In this document: in pieces, positions 55,086 through 64,000 of the stretch | How positions within the stretch are numbered: position 1 is the first letter of the stretch | Layout: every line of letters starts with the position of its first letter | Assembly (NCBI GenBank): GCA_948144175.1 | Contig: CANXME010002517.1 | Coordinates: 682,001 to 746,000 of the forward strand | Direction of reading: 5' to 3' | DNA from: Closterium sp. NIES-65 | Lineage: Eukaryota > Streptophyta > Zygnematophyceae > Desmidiales > Closteriaceae | Length of the DNA stretch: 64,000 bases | Translations under genes and position numbers: made by a program | The notes under the pieces: generated by a model | What the model was told of the DNA's origin: nothing | The model's input: only the letters and a program-made list of their open reading frames with translations | The model's database searches: none

Positions 55086-58000
55086 ATGTTTCCAGAAAAG
55101 AGAGACCTCTCGTATTTCCTCCCCTTCGGCCCCGCGGCGAGCCTGAGCACGCTACCATCCGACGCGGGATTCGGCGGGAGCCGCGAAGCCGGCGTTACAA
55201 CCGGCGTAGCTGCCGGAGGCGTCGCCGGTGCCAGCACAAGTTACGGCTTCAGCGGTGCCGGCCAGGCGGGGTTCAACACCGATGCGGCGAACACAGCAGC
55301 ATCGCGGCTCTGTGCGACTGGGGTGATTGACAGTAGTAACCAGCCGGCGAAAGATAATAACAACCAGACGAACAACAACAATAACAACAACGGCGCGAGC
55401 GTGAGCAGCACGCTGAGAGAGTACGCGTGGCCGGGCACCATGGCTCACGCGCTCGCCGCCATTGCCCGTGGTCCCGCCGCTAGCCAGGTGCGCACGGTGG
55501 AATCAGCATCAGCTTGACGCTTGTTATTTCACAAAGTTTCATCCCGACTCAAATTTCCCACGTTATTTCGCGCGTTCTCTCACGCTCGTGTTCCCCATGT
55601 CGATGTTTTCCTGTCCACGTGGCAGGTGACAAGTGGCAAGACGTTAGCGGACGCAATAATCGACATTCGCAGGCAGCTGAGTCTCAGCGATGGTAACCTT
55701 GGGCTCGCAAAAGGCCTCGCTGAATTCTTAGACGAGGTGGGTCGCCGACCTTATCTGATATGCGGGCAATCTTATGAAGAATCAGTAATAATATAAAAGT
55801 GCATTTGCTACTGTCCCGTCAGTCACGAACTTTCACCCCTCGCTGCTCGAACGTTGTTCTCATCTCCTTCTCTGCCATTTTCCCCAAACGTACCTGCAGA
55901 TTCTTCCGGAGGAGGAATCTCAGGAGTTTTTCTTCTCCACGCTGCCCGGAATGGCCTTGCTCGCCCTCCATCTCCCGAGCCTCGTCTCTCAGCAGGCTCG
56001 GAGCGTGGCACGGGCCGCCCAAGCCGCAGCGCAGTCCGGCAGCAGCAGGGGGAGCGAGAATTGGCGGAGGGGAACACAGATGACGCTGCAGCTGCTGAGG
56101 CCGCAGCAGCCGGGGCTTGTGCTTATAACGCAGGAGCTCACAGCGGCGCTGTTGGTGGGCGCGTTCTTGTGCGTGTATCCGACGGCCGGGCGCGCGCAGG
56201 AGAGACTGCCTGAGATCAACTTTGACCGCCTCTATGGGTGAGTGAGCCGCTGGGGGGGAGGTGGAGAGGGGGGAGAATGGGGGGATGGGGGGATGGGGGG
56301 ATGGGGACACGGTGGTGGGCTTGATGAGTCTGGTCTGGATGGGGCATGCAGCGTGCCTTGGCGTTGCGCTCTCAACGGGAAGATTATTGCATCTGCCTTC
56401 GCCTCTGTGCCTCTTCTCGCCCATCTCGCTCCTTACGACGTGCTTCCGACCCTCTCGTCCCTCTCATCCCTCGTACCGTCCACTCGCCCCATGCGCATCC
56501 TCTCATCGGTTGCGCACATCCAGGGGCACATCCGCAAGGGTCAGCGCAGTGCAAGGAGAAGTTACGCTGCCTACTGCACCATTCCCACCCGGCCTGTCCT
56601 CTCCTCCATGCCTCACAGCATTGCCTCTTACTCCCATCTCTCTCCTCCCCTTTCCCCTTCCCTTCGTCCTCAACCACCCCAGGGGCATATACGAGGGGTG
56701 GCCGCAAGAGCAGGAGAAGCTGCGGTGCCTGCTGCACTACTTCCGCCGAGTCGTCGCCTCCATGCCTCAGGGCACCGTCTCCTACGAGCGCAAGGTGCTG
56801 CCCCTCACTGCTGTCACCCCCGCCACTGTCACACCCGCTGCTGCTGCCGCTCCGTCAGCCATCCACACGTTCAACGCCCCTGTTATTGACACTCCAGGCC
56901 ACATGAAGCAGCCGCAGCAGCAGGATGTATATGGCTGGGGTGGGGAGGCAGGGGAGGGTGGAGGGCGGGGAAGTGGGAACATGAGACAAGGCACTGGGAG
57001 TTCGCCGCCTGGAAGTGGTGGGAGTGGTGGGCAGGGTGGGCGGCGTGGTAACGGTAGTGGCGGTAGTAAGGGCAGTGGTAACGGCGGTGGTAACGGCAAT
57101 GGGAACGGTTACGGCAGTGGTTACCAGAGTGGTTCCTGAAGCTCGCCCATGCAGAAAAGCAGCTCCAACCGAAGCCCAGGTCCAACAACAGGCTCGGATC
57201 CGAGCCAGGCAGGGTCGTGCGGGAAGGAGGGGGAGGGAGGAGGGGGGCAGGTGCGGAGTGTGGGGAGCAGCAGGAGCTTGGAGGGGAGTTGGGGGACGCT
57301 TCCTTCTCCTCCTGACGCGGACTTCTGGGGGACTAGGCGGATTCCGCTCTGCCCCCTGGTGGTGAGCGCCAAGGGCCTTGGGGGGGAGGGGGGAGGGGTG
57401 TTGGGGGGAAAGGGGATGTTGGAGGGAAGAGCGGTGTTGGGTGGAGGGAGAAGGGTGGAGAGAGGTTTGGGTGAGATAGGTACCATAGGTGCGAGGTAAA
57501 ACAGGGGGCATATGTACACTGCTTCCAATGATATCACACCTGTTGGCTCTTGCACCACTCTTTCCTTTTCACATGACATGACCTCTCTCCCAAACCTCTT
57601 CCACCCTTTCCTCCCTCCCAACTCTCCTTTTTCACTATGATGGATTATACGCGTTTAGCGTATATATGCGTATCGTATATACGCTAGCGTGTATACGCCA
57701 TACGCTTGAGGGTCGGATCAGGCATACGCTTTTTCGGGCAGGGAAAAAACATTTCGGGCAGGGTGGAAAAAATCCCTATCGGTGGAAAAAACATCTCACT
57801 AAGACGTGCCCTAGCATTTTCCTGAGTCCGATCGGCGGGTGGGGTGGGGCGGGGAGTAGACATCATAGCTATAGGGAGTAGTGTTGGAGAGGCTGTTCAA
57901 GTTGGAGTGCGCGCGCGGGGACACTGCTGCAAGCGGGAATGCAAGGTAGGAATGACGGGTTAGGAGTTGGGCTGGCTGGTAAGAGGTTTGTTGGGGGTTT

Positions 58001-58573
58001 GATTTTGATAGGTTGGAGTTCGTAGATAAGATGGTTTTCAATGCGGTAGAGGAGATGGGTTCAAATGCCTAGATGGGACCTGAAATTCGACATTTGAATA
58101 GCCAGATGTGCCTGAAAACTTCGAAGTCAGATCCCAGCTTGCATAGACCGCGGATTTGCATTTCGACTCCAGCGAAATGTTCACCAAGAAAATCCGCATC
58201 TTTTCCCGATTTTACTTTTCCGGGCTGCCCGAAAAAACATGGCTGCGTATTGCGTATTTGCTAGCGTTTAGCGTATTGCGTGTACACGCTAGCGTAGATA
58301 CGCTAAACGCAAAGGGTCTAGAGCGTATAATCCAACATAGCTTTTTCACCCACCCATGCAACACCAGCTGCATGAGCGCGACACAATAGGGGACGACGGC
58401 ACGGGCTGTCTGCAGGTGGACTTTGCGAATGCCTTTCTGGGCGACGGCACGCTGGGAGCGGGGTGCGTGCAGGAGGAGATTCGTTTCGTCATCTGCCCGG
58501 AGCTTATCGTCGGAATGCTTTTTCTGCCCGCCATGGAGGACAACGAGACGATTGAGATTGTGGGGTCCGAGCG
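55086..58573 (+). CDS. PARG: Poly(ADP-ribose) glycohydrolase, exons 1-5 (3' part outside window or lost)
   Basis: PARG cleaves poly(ADP-ribose) chains in nucleus and cytoplasm. Proposed exons: 55086-55487, 55626-55736, 55900-56237, 56683-57361 and 58368-58573. All introns between them are GT-AG and phases match (0, 0, 2, 0). Similarity to plant PARG is clear: [66 protein letters not shown] and the signature [16 protein letters not shown] with the catalytic Glu pair. ATG 55086 is preferred over 55020 because plant proteins start just before the DL motif. Oddities: a Gly/Ser-rich insert with in-frame TGA (57137-57139) in exon 4, Gly-Asp-Gly instead of Gly-Gly-Gly before the signature, and a TAG at 58578. 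The macrodomain's second half is not in the window. It may be a pseudogene. Confidence 0.82.
57636..58340. mobile_element. TIR DNA transposon (MITE-like) in a PARG intron
   Basis: The ends TATGATGGATTATACGC and, reverse-complemented, TATGTTGGATTATACGC match at 16 of 17 bases. CTTTTTCAC is repeated at 57627-57635 and 58341-58349. Subterminal regions are crowded with TAGCGTAT, ACGCTAGCG and TATACGC words in both orientations, and both sides carry TTTTTCGGGC. There is no transposase. An 8-bp TSD (hAT-like) or a 9-bp TSD (Mutator-like) are both possible because the ninth base can belong to the TIR. Confidence 0.8.
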
Positions 58574-58746
58574 GTCTTAGTATCGTAAGCACCTTAGTCG
58601 GCAATAGTCTACTTGCTATCGCCCATCGTGTTCTCCACGATCTCCCGAATCCAATGATATGCGCAGCTCTGCTTGAAGTTGTCAATACACACTTCAGCAA
58701 TTTTCAGAATCTGATTGGTATGATTTCCAGAATGAGTACAAGCTGT
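58574..58746 (+). other. Interval between PARG exon 5 and Copia I
   Basis: A GTAAGC at 58585-58590 could be a splice donor, in which case this is the start of the next PARG intron and Copia I sits in that intron. No further PARG-like reading is found before the Copia LTR begins. Confidence 0.5.
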
Positions 58747-58877
58747 TGTGAAAACAAAGAACGAGAATGGAATGACTATGAACGAAGTGAGTACAAATAG
58801 GAAACCCTAATTGGGTTGTACCCCCTATGGGATACCCCACTATAGCCTACAGAAACAAGTAAGCTATAAGTTCTGAC
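58747..58877 (-). repeat. Copia I 3' LTR
   Basis: In + orientation TGTGAAAACAAAGAACG to AAGTTCTGACA. The left boundary is set by TG and by length agreement with copy B (131 bp). Confidence 0.82.
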
Positions 58878-58943
58878 ACACCCCCATAGGCAAAGTGGGG
58901 GAGAACAAGGGGTCACAAGACCAGTTAAGCAAAGCAAAACAAA

Positions 58944-58982
58944 GCTCAGGGTGGATCACAAAGTCACCACGCATTCCGAGCA
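58944..58982 (-). promoter_or_regulatory. Conserved 3' hairpin (copy I)
   Basis: The same stem-loop block as in the other copies, here in the element most likely to be active. Confidence 0.55.
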
Positions 58983-59075
58983 CAAGTTCAAAGGCCACAA
59001 GGCCAGTTCACATGCAAGATCATATATAGAGATATACAAGAACAAGAGTATATATATGCGAAAGTACAAGCAAGG

Positions 59076-62000
59076 TCAAGAGGAGAGCAAGTGAGGCAAG
59101 ACAGGCACAAGACCCAACTGCGTGCAGCAACGCTGATGATCACAAGGCGCAAGTGCCTTGGTGAAGACATCAGCAGTGTTGGCCTCAGAGGCCACGTACG
59201 CAAGTCGCAGCTGTCCACGCTGCTGTAGCTCACGAGCAAGAAAGTAACGAAGAGCAATGTGCTTCGTTCTGTGCTCCAGTCGCTGCTCTCGACACAAGGC
59301 CAGCATGGCCTTGTTGTCTACGTACAGGACTGGAGGAGAACGAGGCTGCTCTCCAAGGTCGGTCAGCAGGTAGGTGAGCCAGCGTAACTCCTGTGCAGCC
59401 ATAGCCCCAGCGTAGATCTCAGCCTCACAACTGGAGCCGAGAACAGAAGACGAGCGGGTAGCCCGCCACGAGACAGAGCCGGAACCAAGGCTGAAGGTGT
59501 AACCCTGTGACGACCGCTGCGTAGCCTGGTCGTCAGCCCAAGAAGCGTCTGCGTGCCCAGTGAGGACCACTGGACTGCGCCCTCCAAGCACTAGCCCCAT
59601 GCCCGACGTACTGCACAAGTAGCGCAACACCCTCTTCGCTGCAGCCATGTGCTCTGGTCGGTGTCTCCCAGGAGCAACAAAGCGTGCGAGAATGCTAAGA
59701 GGGTATGCGAGGTCAGGTCGTGTGCAGGTCATCAGGTACATGAGGCAGCCAACAAGCTCTGCAAACGGGCCACTCGACTCTACGGACTCATCCGAAGGCA
59801 GAGCTGAGAGCGAGTGGCGAGTAGGCAGAGGAGTGGCCTGAGGCGAGGAGTACGTGAAGCCGAAGCGCTGAAGGACCTGCTGCACCATGTGTGACTGAGT
59901 CAGGGTAATGGTGCGGCGTGCTCTGTCCCGGGTGATCTGCAAGCCAAGGTAGCTGCGCAGTTCACCCAGGTCAGTGCACGTGTGTCTCTTCTGCAGCTCG
60001 GACTTCACGTAGGCGAGTCCAGCAGTGTCAGCTGTGGCAAAGACCAAGTCGTCAACGTACACGAGGATGTAGAACGGCGGCAGAGAGGTGTCGGTGCGCA
60101 GAAACAGCGACGGGTCGGCAGTGGAAGGAGCAAACCCAAGTGCCGCGAGCGTAGTCCTCAGTGTGTCGTGCCACTCACGTGGCGCCTGGCGGAGACCGTA
60201 GACTGGACGCCGGAGACTCCACTGGGTACCAGGAGGGAAAGACCCAGTGAAGCCAGGTGGGCGACGCAGCCAGATCTCCTCGTGCAGGCTGCCCTGCAAG
60301 AAAGCTGTGCTGAAGTCGAGAGAGTGCAGCTCGTAGTCACGGTGAGCAGCAACGTGTAGCAGATACCGAAGAGTGGTCATCTTCGGGGTGGGGGAGAAGG
60401 TCTGAAAGTAGTCAACCCCCTGCCGCTGACTGAAGCCACGAGCCACGTAACGCGCCTTGAAGACAGGCGGAGAACCCGGCGGCCGCTTCACCCTGAAAAT
60501 CCACATGCCACTGACGATGTTCGCCCCAGGAGGGGGAACAGCGTCAACGTAGGTGCCTGTGGACTTCCAGGAAGCCATCTCTGCATCCATAGCTGCCTGC
60601 CACTGAGAGGAGTAGGGACCCTCTATGGCCTCCGCGTAAGAGCGCGGAGTCGGGATGTCTGGTGCATCCGGGTCTCCCTCAGGGGCTGGCAGTACAGACG
60701 CGAGACGAGGTGAAGCGGCGGCCAGACACTGGAACTCCTCCTGCCTGTCCTCAAGGACGTCCGTGCCAAGGGCACACTCACCCCCGACGGACGGAGGACA
60801 GGCGGACTCAGACTCAGTGACAAGACGAGCAGCGTAGTCTAGACGACAGCGCGCAGCAAAGTCGACAAGCTCAGTGACAAGGGCAGACGCAGCAGACGAC
60901 TCGAAGGAGGGGTCAGTGACAGCAGTAGCCAGGAGACGCGTGACAGTAGGACTGGCAGCACGAAGGGCGTCGGACTCCGGGTCGGCAAGAGCAGGAAGAG
61001 AGGAAGCAGGAGGAGAAGGCAAAGGGGCACGCAGAGGAGCAGTGGACGGACGCAGTGACATCCGGTGCGTGCCAGGGACAGGAGGAAGACGCTGACGCGA
61101 CCCGCGACCACTAGCGCGCTCAGTACGAACAGGCGACACAGGACGAGACGCAGGCTCACGACGCTCAGTAAGACCTCCAGTCGGACCAGCGTAGGGAGAA
61201 GGAGCAGGCAAAGGGGAGGCAGGCTGTAGCTGTGGCTGTGACCGGACAGGCTGCGGACCCTCTAAGGGAGGAGGAGGAGGTGTAAGACCAAGAACCTGCT
61301 GCAGGAGCGGAACGAAGTACGGTCGGGGCCGCGCGGCGACGCTAGAAACAGCAGGAACAGCACCAGCAGCCCCGGCAGGAGCACCCACTCCAGTAGCACC
61401 TCCAGCAGCACCACCAGAAGCTCCAGAACCTCCAGCCGCAGCACCAGGAGCACTGTCAGTCGGGCCGCCAACGGCAGGCTCAGCACCAACACCCTCAGCA
61501 GGACCAGCTCCAGGAGAACTCTCAGACTCAGCAGCTCCAGCACCCACAGTACGAGCGCCGGCGGGGCGCGCAGCAGCAGTACCCTCTGCAGCCGAAGAAC
61601 CACCAGCACCAGCAGCACGCCTCCAGCGCCCGGCAAACCACTCACGCAGCTCCTGTGGGGAGAGTGGCTCCCGGCGAGACGAAGCACCCCCAGGCACAGC
61701 ACCTCCAGGCTCAGCACCCCTAGACACAGCACCCCCAGGCTCAGCACCCCCAGGCTCAGCAACCCCAGGCTCAGCACCCCCAGGCTCAGCACCCCCAGGC
61801 ACAGCACCCCCAGACTCGGCACCTCCAGACTCAGCACTCCCAGGCACAGCACCCCCAGGCTCAGCACCCCCAGGCGCAGCACCCCCAGACTCGGCACCTC
61901 CAGGCTCAGCACCCCCAGACTCCGCACCCCCAGGCTCAGCTCCCGCAGCAGCACCAGAGTCACCAGTGACCTCGACAGGCTCGACCGCGTCTACCTGGGA

Positions 62001-64000
62001 CACACCTGAAGGGGCAGGACCCTGAGGGGGGAGGGGGACTACCGGGGGGGGACCTGGTACCAAGAAGAGCGGGGGTGGGGGGAGGGACGGAGTGCGGTAG
62101 GGGAAGAGGCGGTAGTAGGGTACCGACTCGTCGAACGTGACGTCCTGGGAGGACAGAACACGTCGAGAGGTGGGGTGGTAAAACTGCCACCCAGGGGCGT
62201 CGGGGGGGAACCCCAGGAAGACGCAGGGAGAAGCACGAGGGGATAGCTTGTCCGCAGACAGGTCGCGAACAAACGCCCGAGATCCCCAGACCCGGAACGC
62301 CGACGCATCGCCAACCTTCCCCGTCCACAGCAGGGCTGGGGAGGTCTCCGGTCGAGAGACCCTGGGGTGGAGGTTGATCTGGTGCGCAGCATACCTGACC
62401 GCAAACGGCCACAGAAAATGGGGAGCAGCCGCATGCATCATGGACGTACGAGCGACGTCCATGACCATGCCAATGCGGCGCTCAGCAATCCCATTCTGCT
62501 GCGGTGAGTCCGGAAGCGTGAAGGTCTGACGGATGCCTTGCGCACGACAGTAGGCACTCAGGAGGCCAGAGGAGAACTCTCCGCCTCTGTCCGAGTGCAG
62601 ACGCAAAACAGGGAAGTCAGAGCCAAAGCTCCTCCGAAGCTGGAGACGAGCTGCGCGGATCCAGTCGATCAACACCGCAGTGACCTCACCCTTGCTGCGC
62701 AAGGGGAAGACTGTGGTGTAACGCGAGTAGTCGTCAACCACCAGCAGGAAGTAGCGCTCCTGACCCTGTCCACGGACGCGGGCTGGGCCCCACACATCCA
62801 TGTGAAGCGTCTGCAACGGGGCCTCTGTCGGAGGAAACTGGGAGGAGTGAGGGGCAGCACGCTGGCGCCCCTCGACACAGGGGACACAGGTGGGGCCAGG
62901 GCCCGGAGGAAGGGGAGGGAGAGACCGGGGAAGACCAAACACAAGGACTCGCGAGGCCATGCCTCTGAGCCGAAGCAGAGAGGGGTGGCCAAGGCAGTGG
63001 TGCCAGAGGAGGGTCTCGTGAGACAAACGACGGCACGAGCAGGGGGCAGACTCAGGACCAGACCTGGACGCTGCAGCAAACACCTGACCAGACGAAGTGA
63101 CCCTACCAGACTCAGCACCTGGAGGAGAAGCAGTGGTCAGAGTGTACAGGCTCGACCCTGGCCGACGTGTAAACGTAGCCAGGTGGCGACCTGTATCCGC
63201 CTCCGTGCAGTGGGTCACCCGCTGACGAGCAGGGGTGAACTGGTGGACACCCGCATCCTGGAGGTCAGCACCACTCACCAAGTTCGTCGAGAACGAGGGG
63301 AGGTAGAGACCAGTCAGGGTGCCAGAGGGGGCCGCCGGACACGGGAGGACAGTGGAGAAGCGAGACAGGACAGGCCCCCCAGAGGGGTCAGCCAGGGACA
63401 CCGCAACCGGCCGACTCAGCGGCGTGAGAGTGGTGCGGTCCCGAAAGAAGGAGCGAGACGCTCCAGAGTCAAGGGTGAAGGTGTGAGAGGCCGAAGCCGA
63501 CACAGTACCTGAGAGGGCAGACTCACCAGCACCTGAGAGCACAGACGCACTGGCACCTAGAGCAGCAGCCTCACTAGTACCTGACGCGGCAGTACCAATG
63601 CCCGGGTCGGGCGGGAAACACCGGTAACAGTCATCCTCATCACTACCAATCGCAGCATACATAGCAGAGAGAATAGCATCAAAATCAAGATCATAAATAG
63701 CTACACCAGCCCTAGACAGCTCTCCCCAGCGGGGGATCTCAGCTGCCTCCGGAAACTGCTGACGCCAGGCGTCAGTCAGGCGGCCAAAGCAGCGGCGGGC
63801 AGTGTGGGCGCCTCCACACCTCTCCCCTGCACGGTCACCGGTGCGGAGAACGTAGGGGCAAGGGCCAAGCGCACCACCACGCTGACGCTGCGAGTACCAC
63901 TCACGGAGCTGCTGAGGGGCGGGGACGGTGCGAGAGCGCTGCTGCTGCTGTGGCTGCTGCTGCGGCTGCTGCTGCTGCTGCTGCTGGCGCTGACCACCCC
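59076..64000 (-). CDS. Copia I gag-pol polyprotein (partial at N-terminus)
   Basis: One open frame of more than 1600 codons covers Gln-rich gag sequence, LREWY, a C-X13-C-X3-H-X4-C cluster (63800-63880), protease, integrase, linker, RT and RNase H. Counting from Met 63662: protease LDSGAS at residues 64-69, H-X3-H at 222-226 and C-X2-C at 259-262, integrase Asp 289, Asp 358 and Glu 394 (exact D-X35-E), GGAEP linker about 575-680, RT from about 1030 with YVDD near 1200, RNase H from about 1365 (HADASWADD). It ends LLSS at 59076. Gag and pol share one frame, as in many Copia elements. All catalytic residues I can check are present. Confidence 0.93.
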   Translation of the reverse strand, partial: GGQRQQQQQQQPQQQPQQQQRSRTVPAPQQLREWYSQRQRGGALGPCPYVLRTGDRAGERCGGAHTARRCFGRLTDAWRQQFPEAAEIPRWGELSRAGVAIYDLDFDAILSAMYAAIGSDEDDCYRCFPPDPGIGTAASGTSEAAALGASASVLSGAGESALSGTVSASASHTFTLDSGASRSFFRDRTTLTPLSRPVAVSLADPSGGPVLSRFSTVLPCPAAPSGTLTGLYLPSFSTNLVSGADLQDAGVHQFTPARQRVTHCTEADTGRHLATFTRRPGSSLYTLTTASPPGAESGRVTSSGQVFAAASRSGPESAPCSCRRLSHETLLWHHCLGHPSLLRLRGMASRVLVFGLPRSLPPLPPGPGPTCVPCVEGRQRAAPHSSQFPPTEAPLQTLHMDVWGPARVRGQGQERYFLLVVDDYSRYTTVFPLRSKGEVTAVLIDWIRAARLQLRRSFGSDFPVLRLHSDRGGEFSSGLLSAYCRAQGIRQTFTLPDSPQQNGIAERRIGMVMDVARTSMMHAAAPHFLWPFAVRYAAHQINLHPRVSRPETSPALLWTGKVGDASAFRVWGSRAFVRDLSADKLSPRASPCVFLGFPPDAPGWQFYHPTSRRVLSSQDVTFDESVPYYRLFPYRTPSLPPPPLFLVPGPPPVVPLPPQGPAPSGVSQVDAVEPVEVTGDSGAAAGAEPGGAESGGAEPGGAESGGAAPGGAEPGGAVPGSAESGGAESGGAVPGGAEPGGAEPGVAEPGGAEPGGAVSRGAEPGGAVPGGASSRREPLSPQELREWFAGRWRRAAGAGGSSAAEGTAAARPAGARTVGAGAAESESSPGAGPAEGVGAEPAVGGPTDSAPGAAAGGSGASGGAAGGATGVGAPAGAAGAVPAVSSVAARPRPYFVPLLQQVLGLTPPPPPLEGPQPVRSQPQLQPASPLPAPSPYAGPTGGLTERREPASRPVSPVRTERASGRGSRQRLPPVPGTHRMSLRPSTAPLRAPLPSPPASSLPALADPESDALRAASPTVTRLLATAVTDPSFESSAASALVTELVDFAARCRLDYAARLVTESESACPPSVGGECALGTDVLEDRQEEFQCLAAASPRLASVLPAPEGDPDAPDIPTPRSYAEAIEGPYSSQWQAAMDAEMASWKSTGTYVDAVPPPGANIVSGMWIFRVKRPPGSPPVFKARYVARGFSQRQGVDYFQTFSPTPKMTTLRYLLHVAAHRDYELHSLDFSTAFLQGSLHEEIWLRRPPGFTGSFPPGTQWSLRRPVYGLRQAPREWHDTLRTTLAALGFAPSTADPSLFLRTDTSLPPFYILVYVDDLVFATADTAGLAYVKSELQKRHTCTDLGELRSYLGLQITRDRARRTITLTQSHMVQQVLQRFGFTYSSPQATPLPTRHSLSALPSDESVESSGPFAELVGCLMYLMTCTRPDLAYPLSILARFVAPGRHRPEHMAAAKRVLRYLCSTSGMGLVLGGRSPVVLTGHADASWADDQATQRSSQGYTFSLGSGSVSWRATRSSSVLGSSCEAEIYAGAMAAQELRWLTYLLTDLGEQPRSPPVLYVDNKAMLALCREQRLEHRTKHIALRYFLARELQQRGQLRLAYVASEANTADVFTKALAPCDHQRCCTQLGLVPVLPHLLSS

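Larger units (their letters stand above)
58747..64000 (-). mobile_element. Ty1/Copia retrotransposon I, apparently intact, 5' end outside window
   Basis: From the left: 3' LTR (58747-58877, 131 bp), complement of the polypurine tract, conserved hairpin (58944-58982), then a gag-pol frame on the minus strand without a stop from 59076 to the window edge. The gag N-terminus, leader and 5' LTR lie to the right of the window. It is inserted beside or within PARG. It is the only copy here whose pol shows no lesion. Confidence 0.93.

Noticed and set aside
56242..56889. Long frames inside the PARG intron between 56238 and 56682
   Set aside because: They run across a predicted GT-AG intron; only the last part (from 56683) matches PARG, in one frame.
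58212..58700. 162-codon minus-strand frame opposite PARG exon 5
   Set aside because: It covers the antisense of a clearly conserved PARG exon and part of the TIR element; no similarity of its own.

Overview
This window is a eukaryotic, plant-lineage nuclear segment that consists almost entirely of nested LTR retrotransposons, plus the 5' half of one intron-containing host gene. The Copia gag-pol proteins closely resemble, from memory, those that fill the genomes of streptophyte green algae, especially Closterium (Zygnematophyceae). The host gene is a plant-type poly(ADP-ribose) glycohydrolase (PARG) with GT-AG introns. The assignment to a streptophyte alga is inference; the genus is a guess.

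Layout, left to right. 1-5941: Copia A (+), its 5' end outside the window, coding broken. 5942-6821: AT-richer DNA with no recognised gene. 6827-26865: a Ty3/Gypsy element F (+), 370-bp LTRs, target-site duplication (TSD) CCCAT. F has been entered twice: by Copia E (-, 7172-19609), which landed in F's 5' LTR, and by a 1.48-kb non-coding Copia derivative K (21740-23221, TSD TCGGT), which landed in F's protease. E was itself entered by another Copia, G (863-bp LTRs), and then suffered an inversion. 26883-27438: a small inverted-repeat DNA transposon with a 9-bp TSD. 28691-29247: a recombinant Copia remnant. 29248-47961: a second Gypsy element C (+), 5' truncated, entered by chimeric Copia D (-, 31148-38553, TSD GGACT) and by Copia B (+, 39982-47454, TSD ATACG). 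47962-49345: a decayed Ty3/Gypsy-like remnant carrying a C5-cytosine DNA methyltransferase domain next to a reverse transcriptase. 49562-53729 and 53730-54365: 5' remnants of Copia J and L (-). 54366-58746: host DNA with PARG exons 1-5 and a second TIR element in an intron. 58747-64000: Copia I (-), whose gag-pol frame is open to the window edge and is the only apparently intact element.

How the parts fit. The Copia elements share one plan: a short LTR of about 120-130 bp, a primer-binding site touching the LTR, a long GC-rich leader of tandem repeats, gag with a poly-Gly region, protease, integrase, a Gly-Ala-Glu-Pro linker, reverse transcriptase/RNase H, then a conserved 38-nt hairpin before the polypurine tract. 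The Gypsy elements encode gag with a CCHC knuckle, protease, RT, RNase H, integrase and a C-terminal chromodomain. Every Copia insertion whose TSD can be checked lies inside another retroelement. The observations most worth attention are the methyltransferase-bearing retroelement remnant, the chimeric Copia D with identical LTRs, the inverted TSDs around G, and the PARG gene invaded by transposons.
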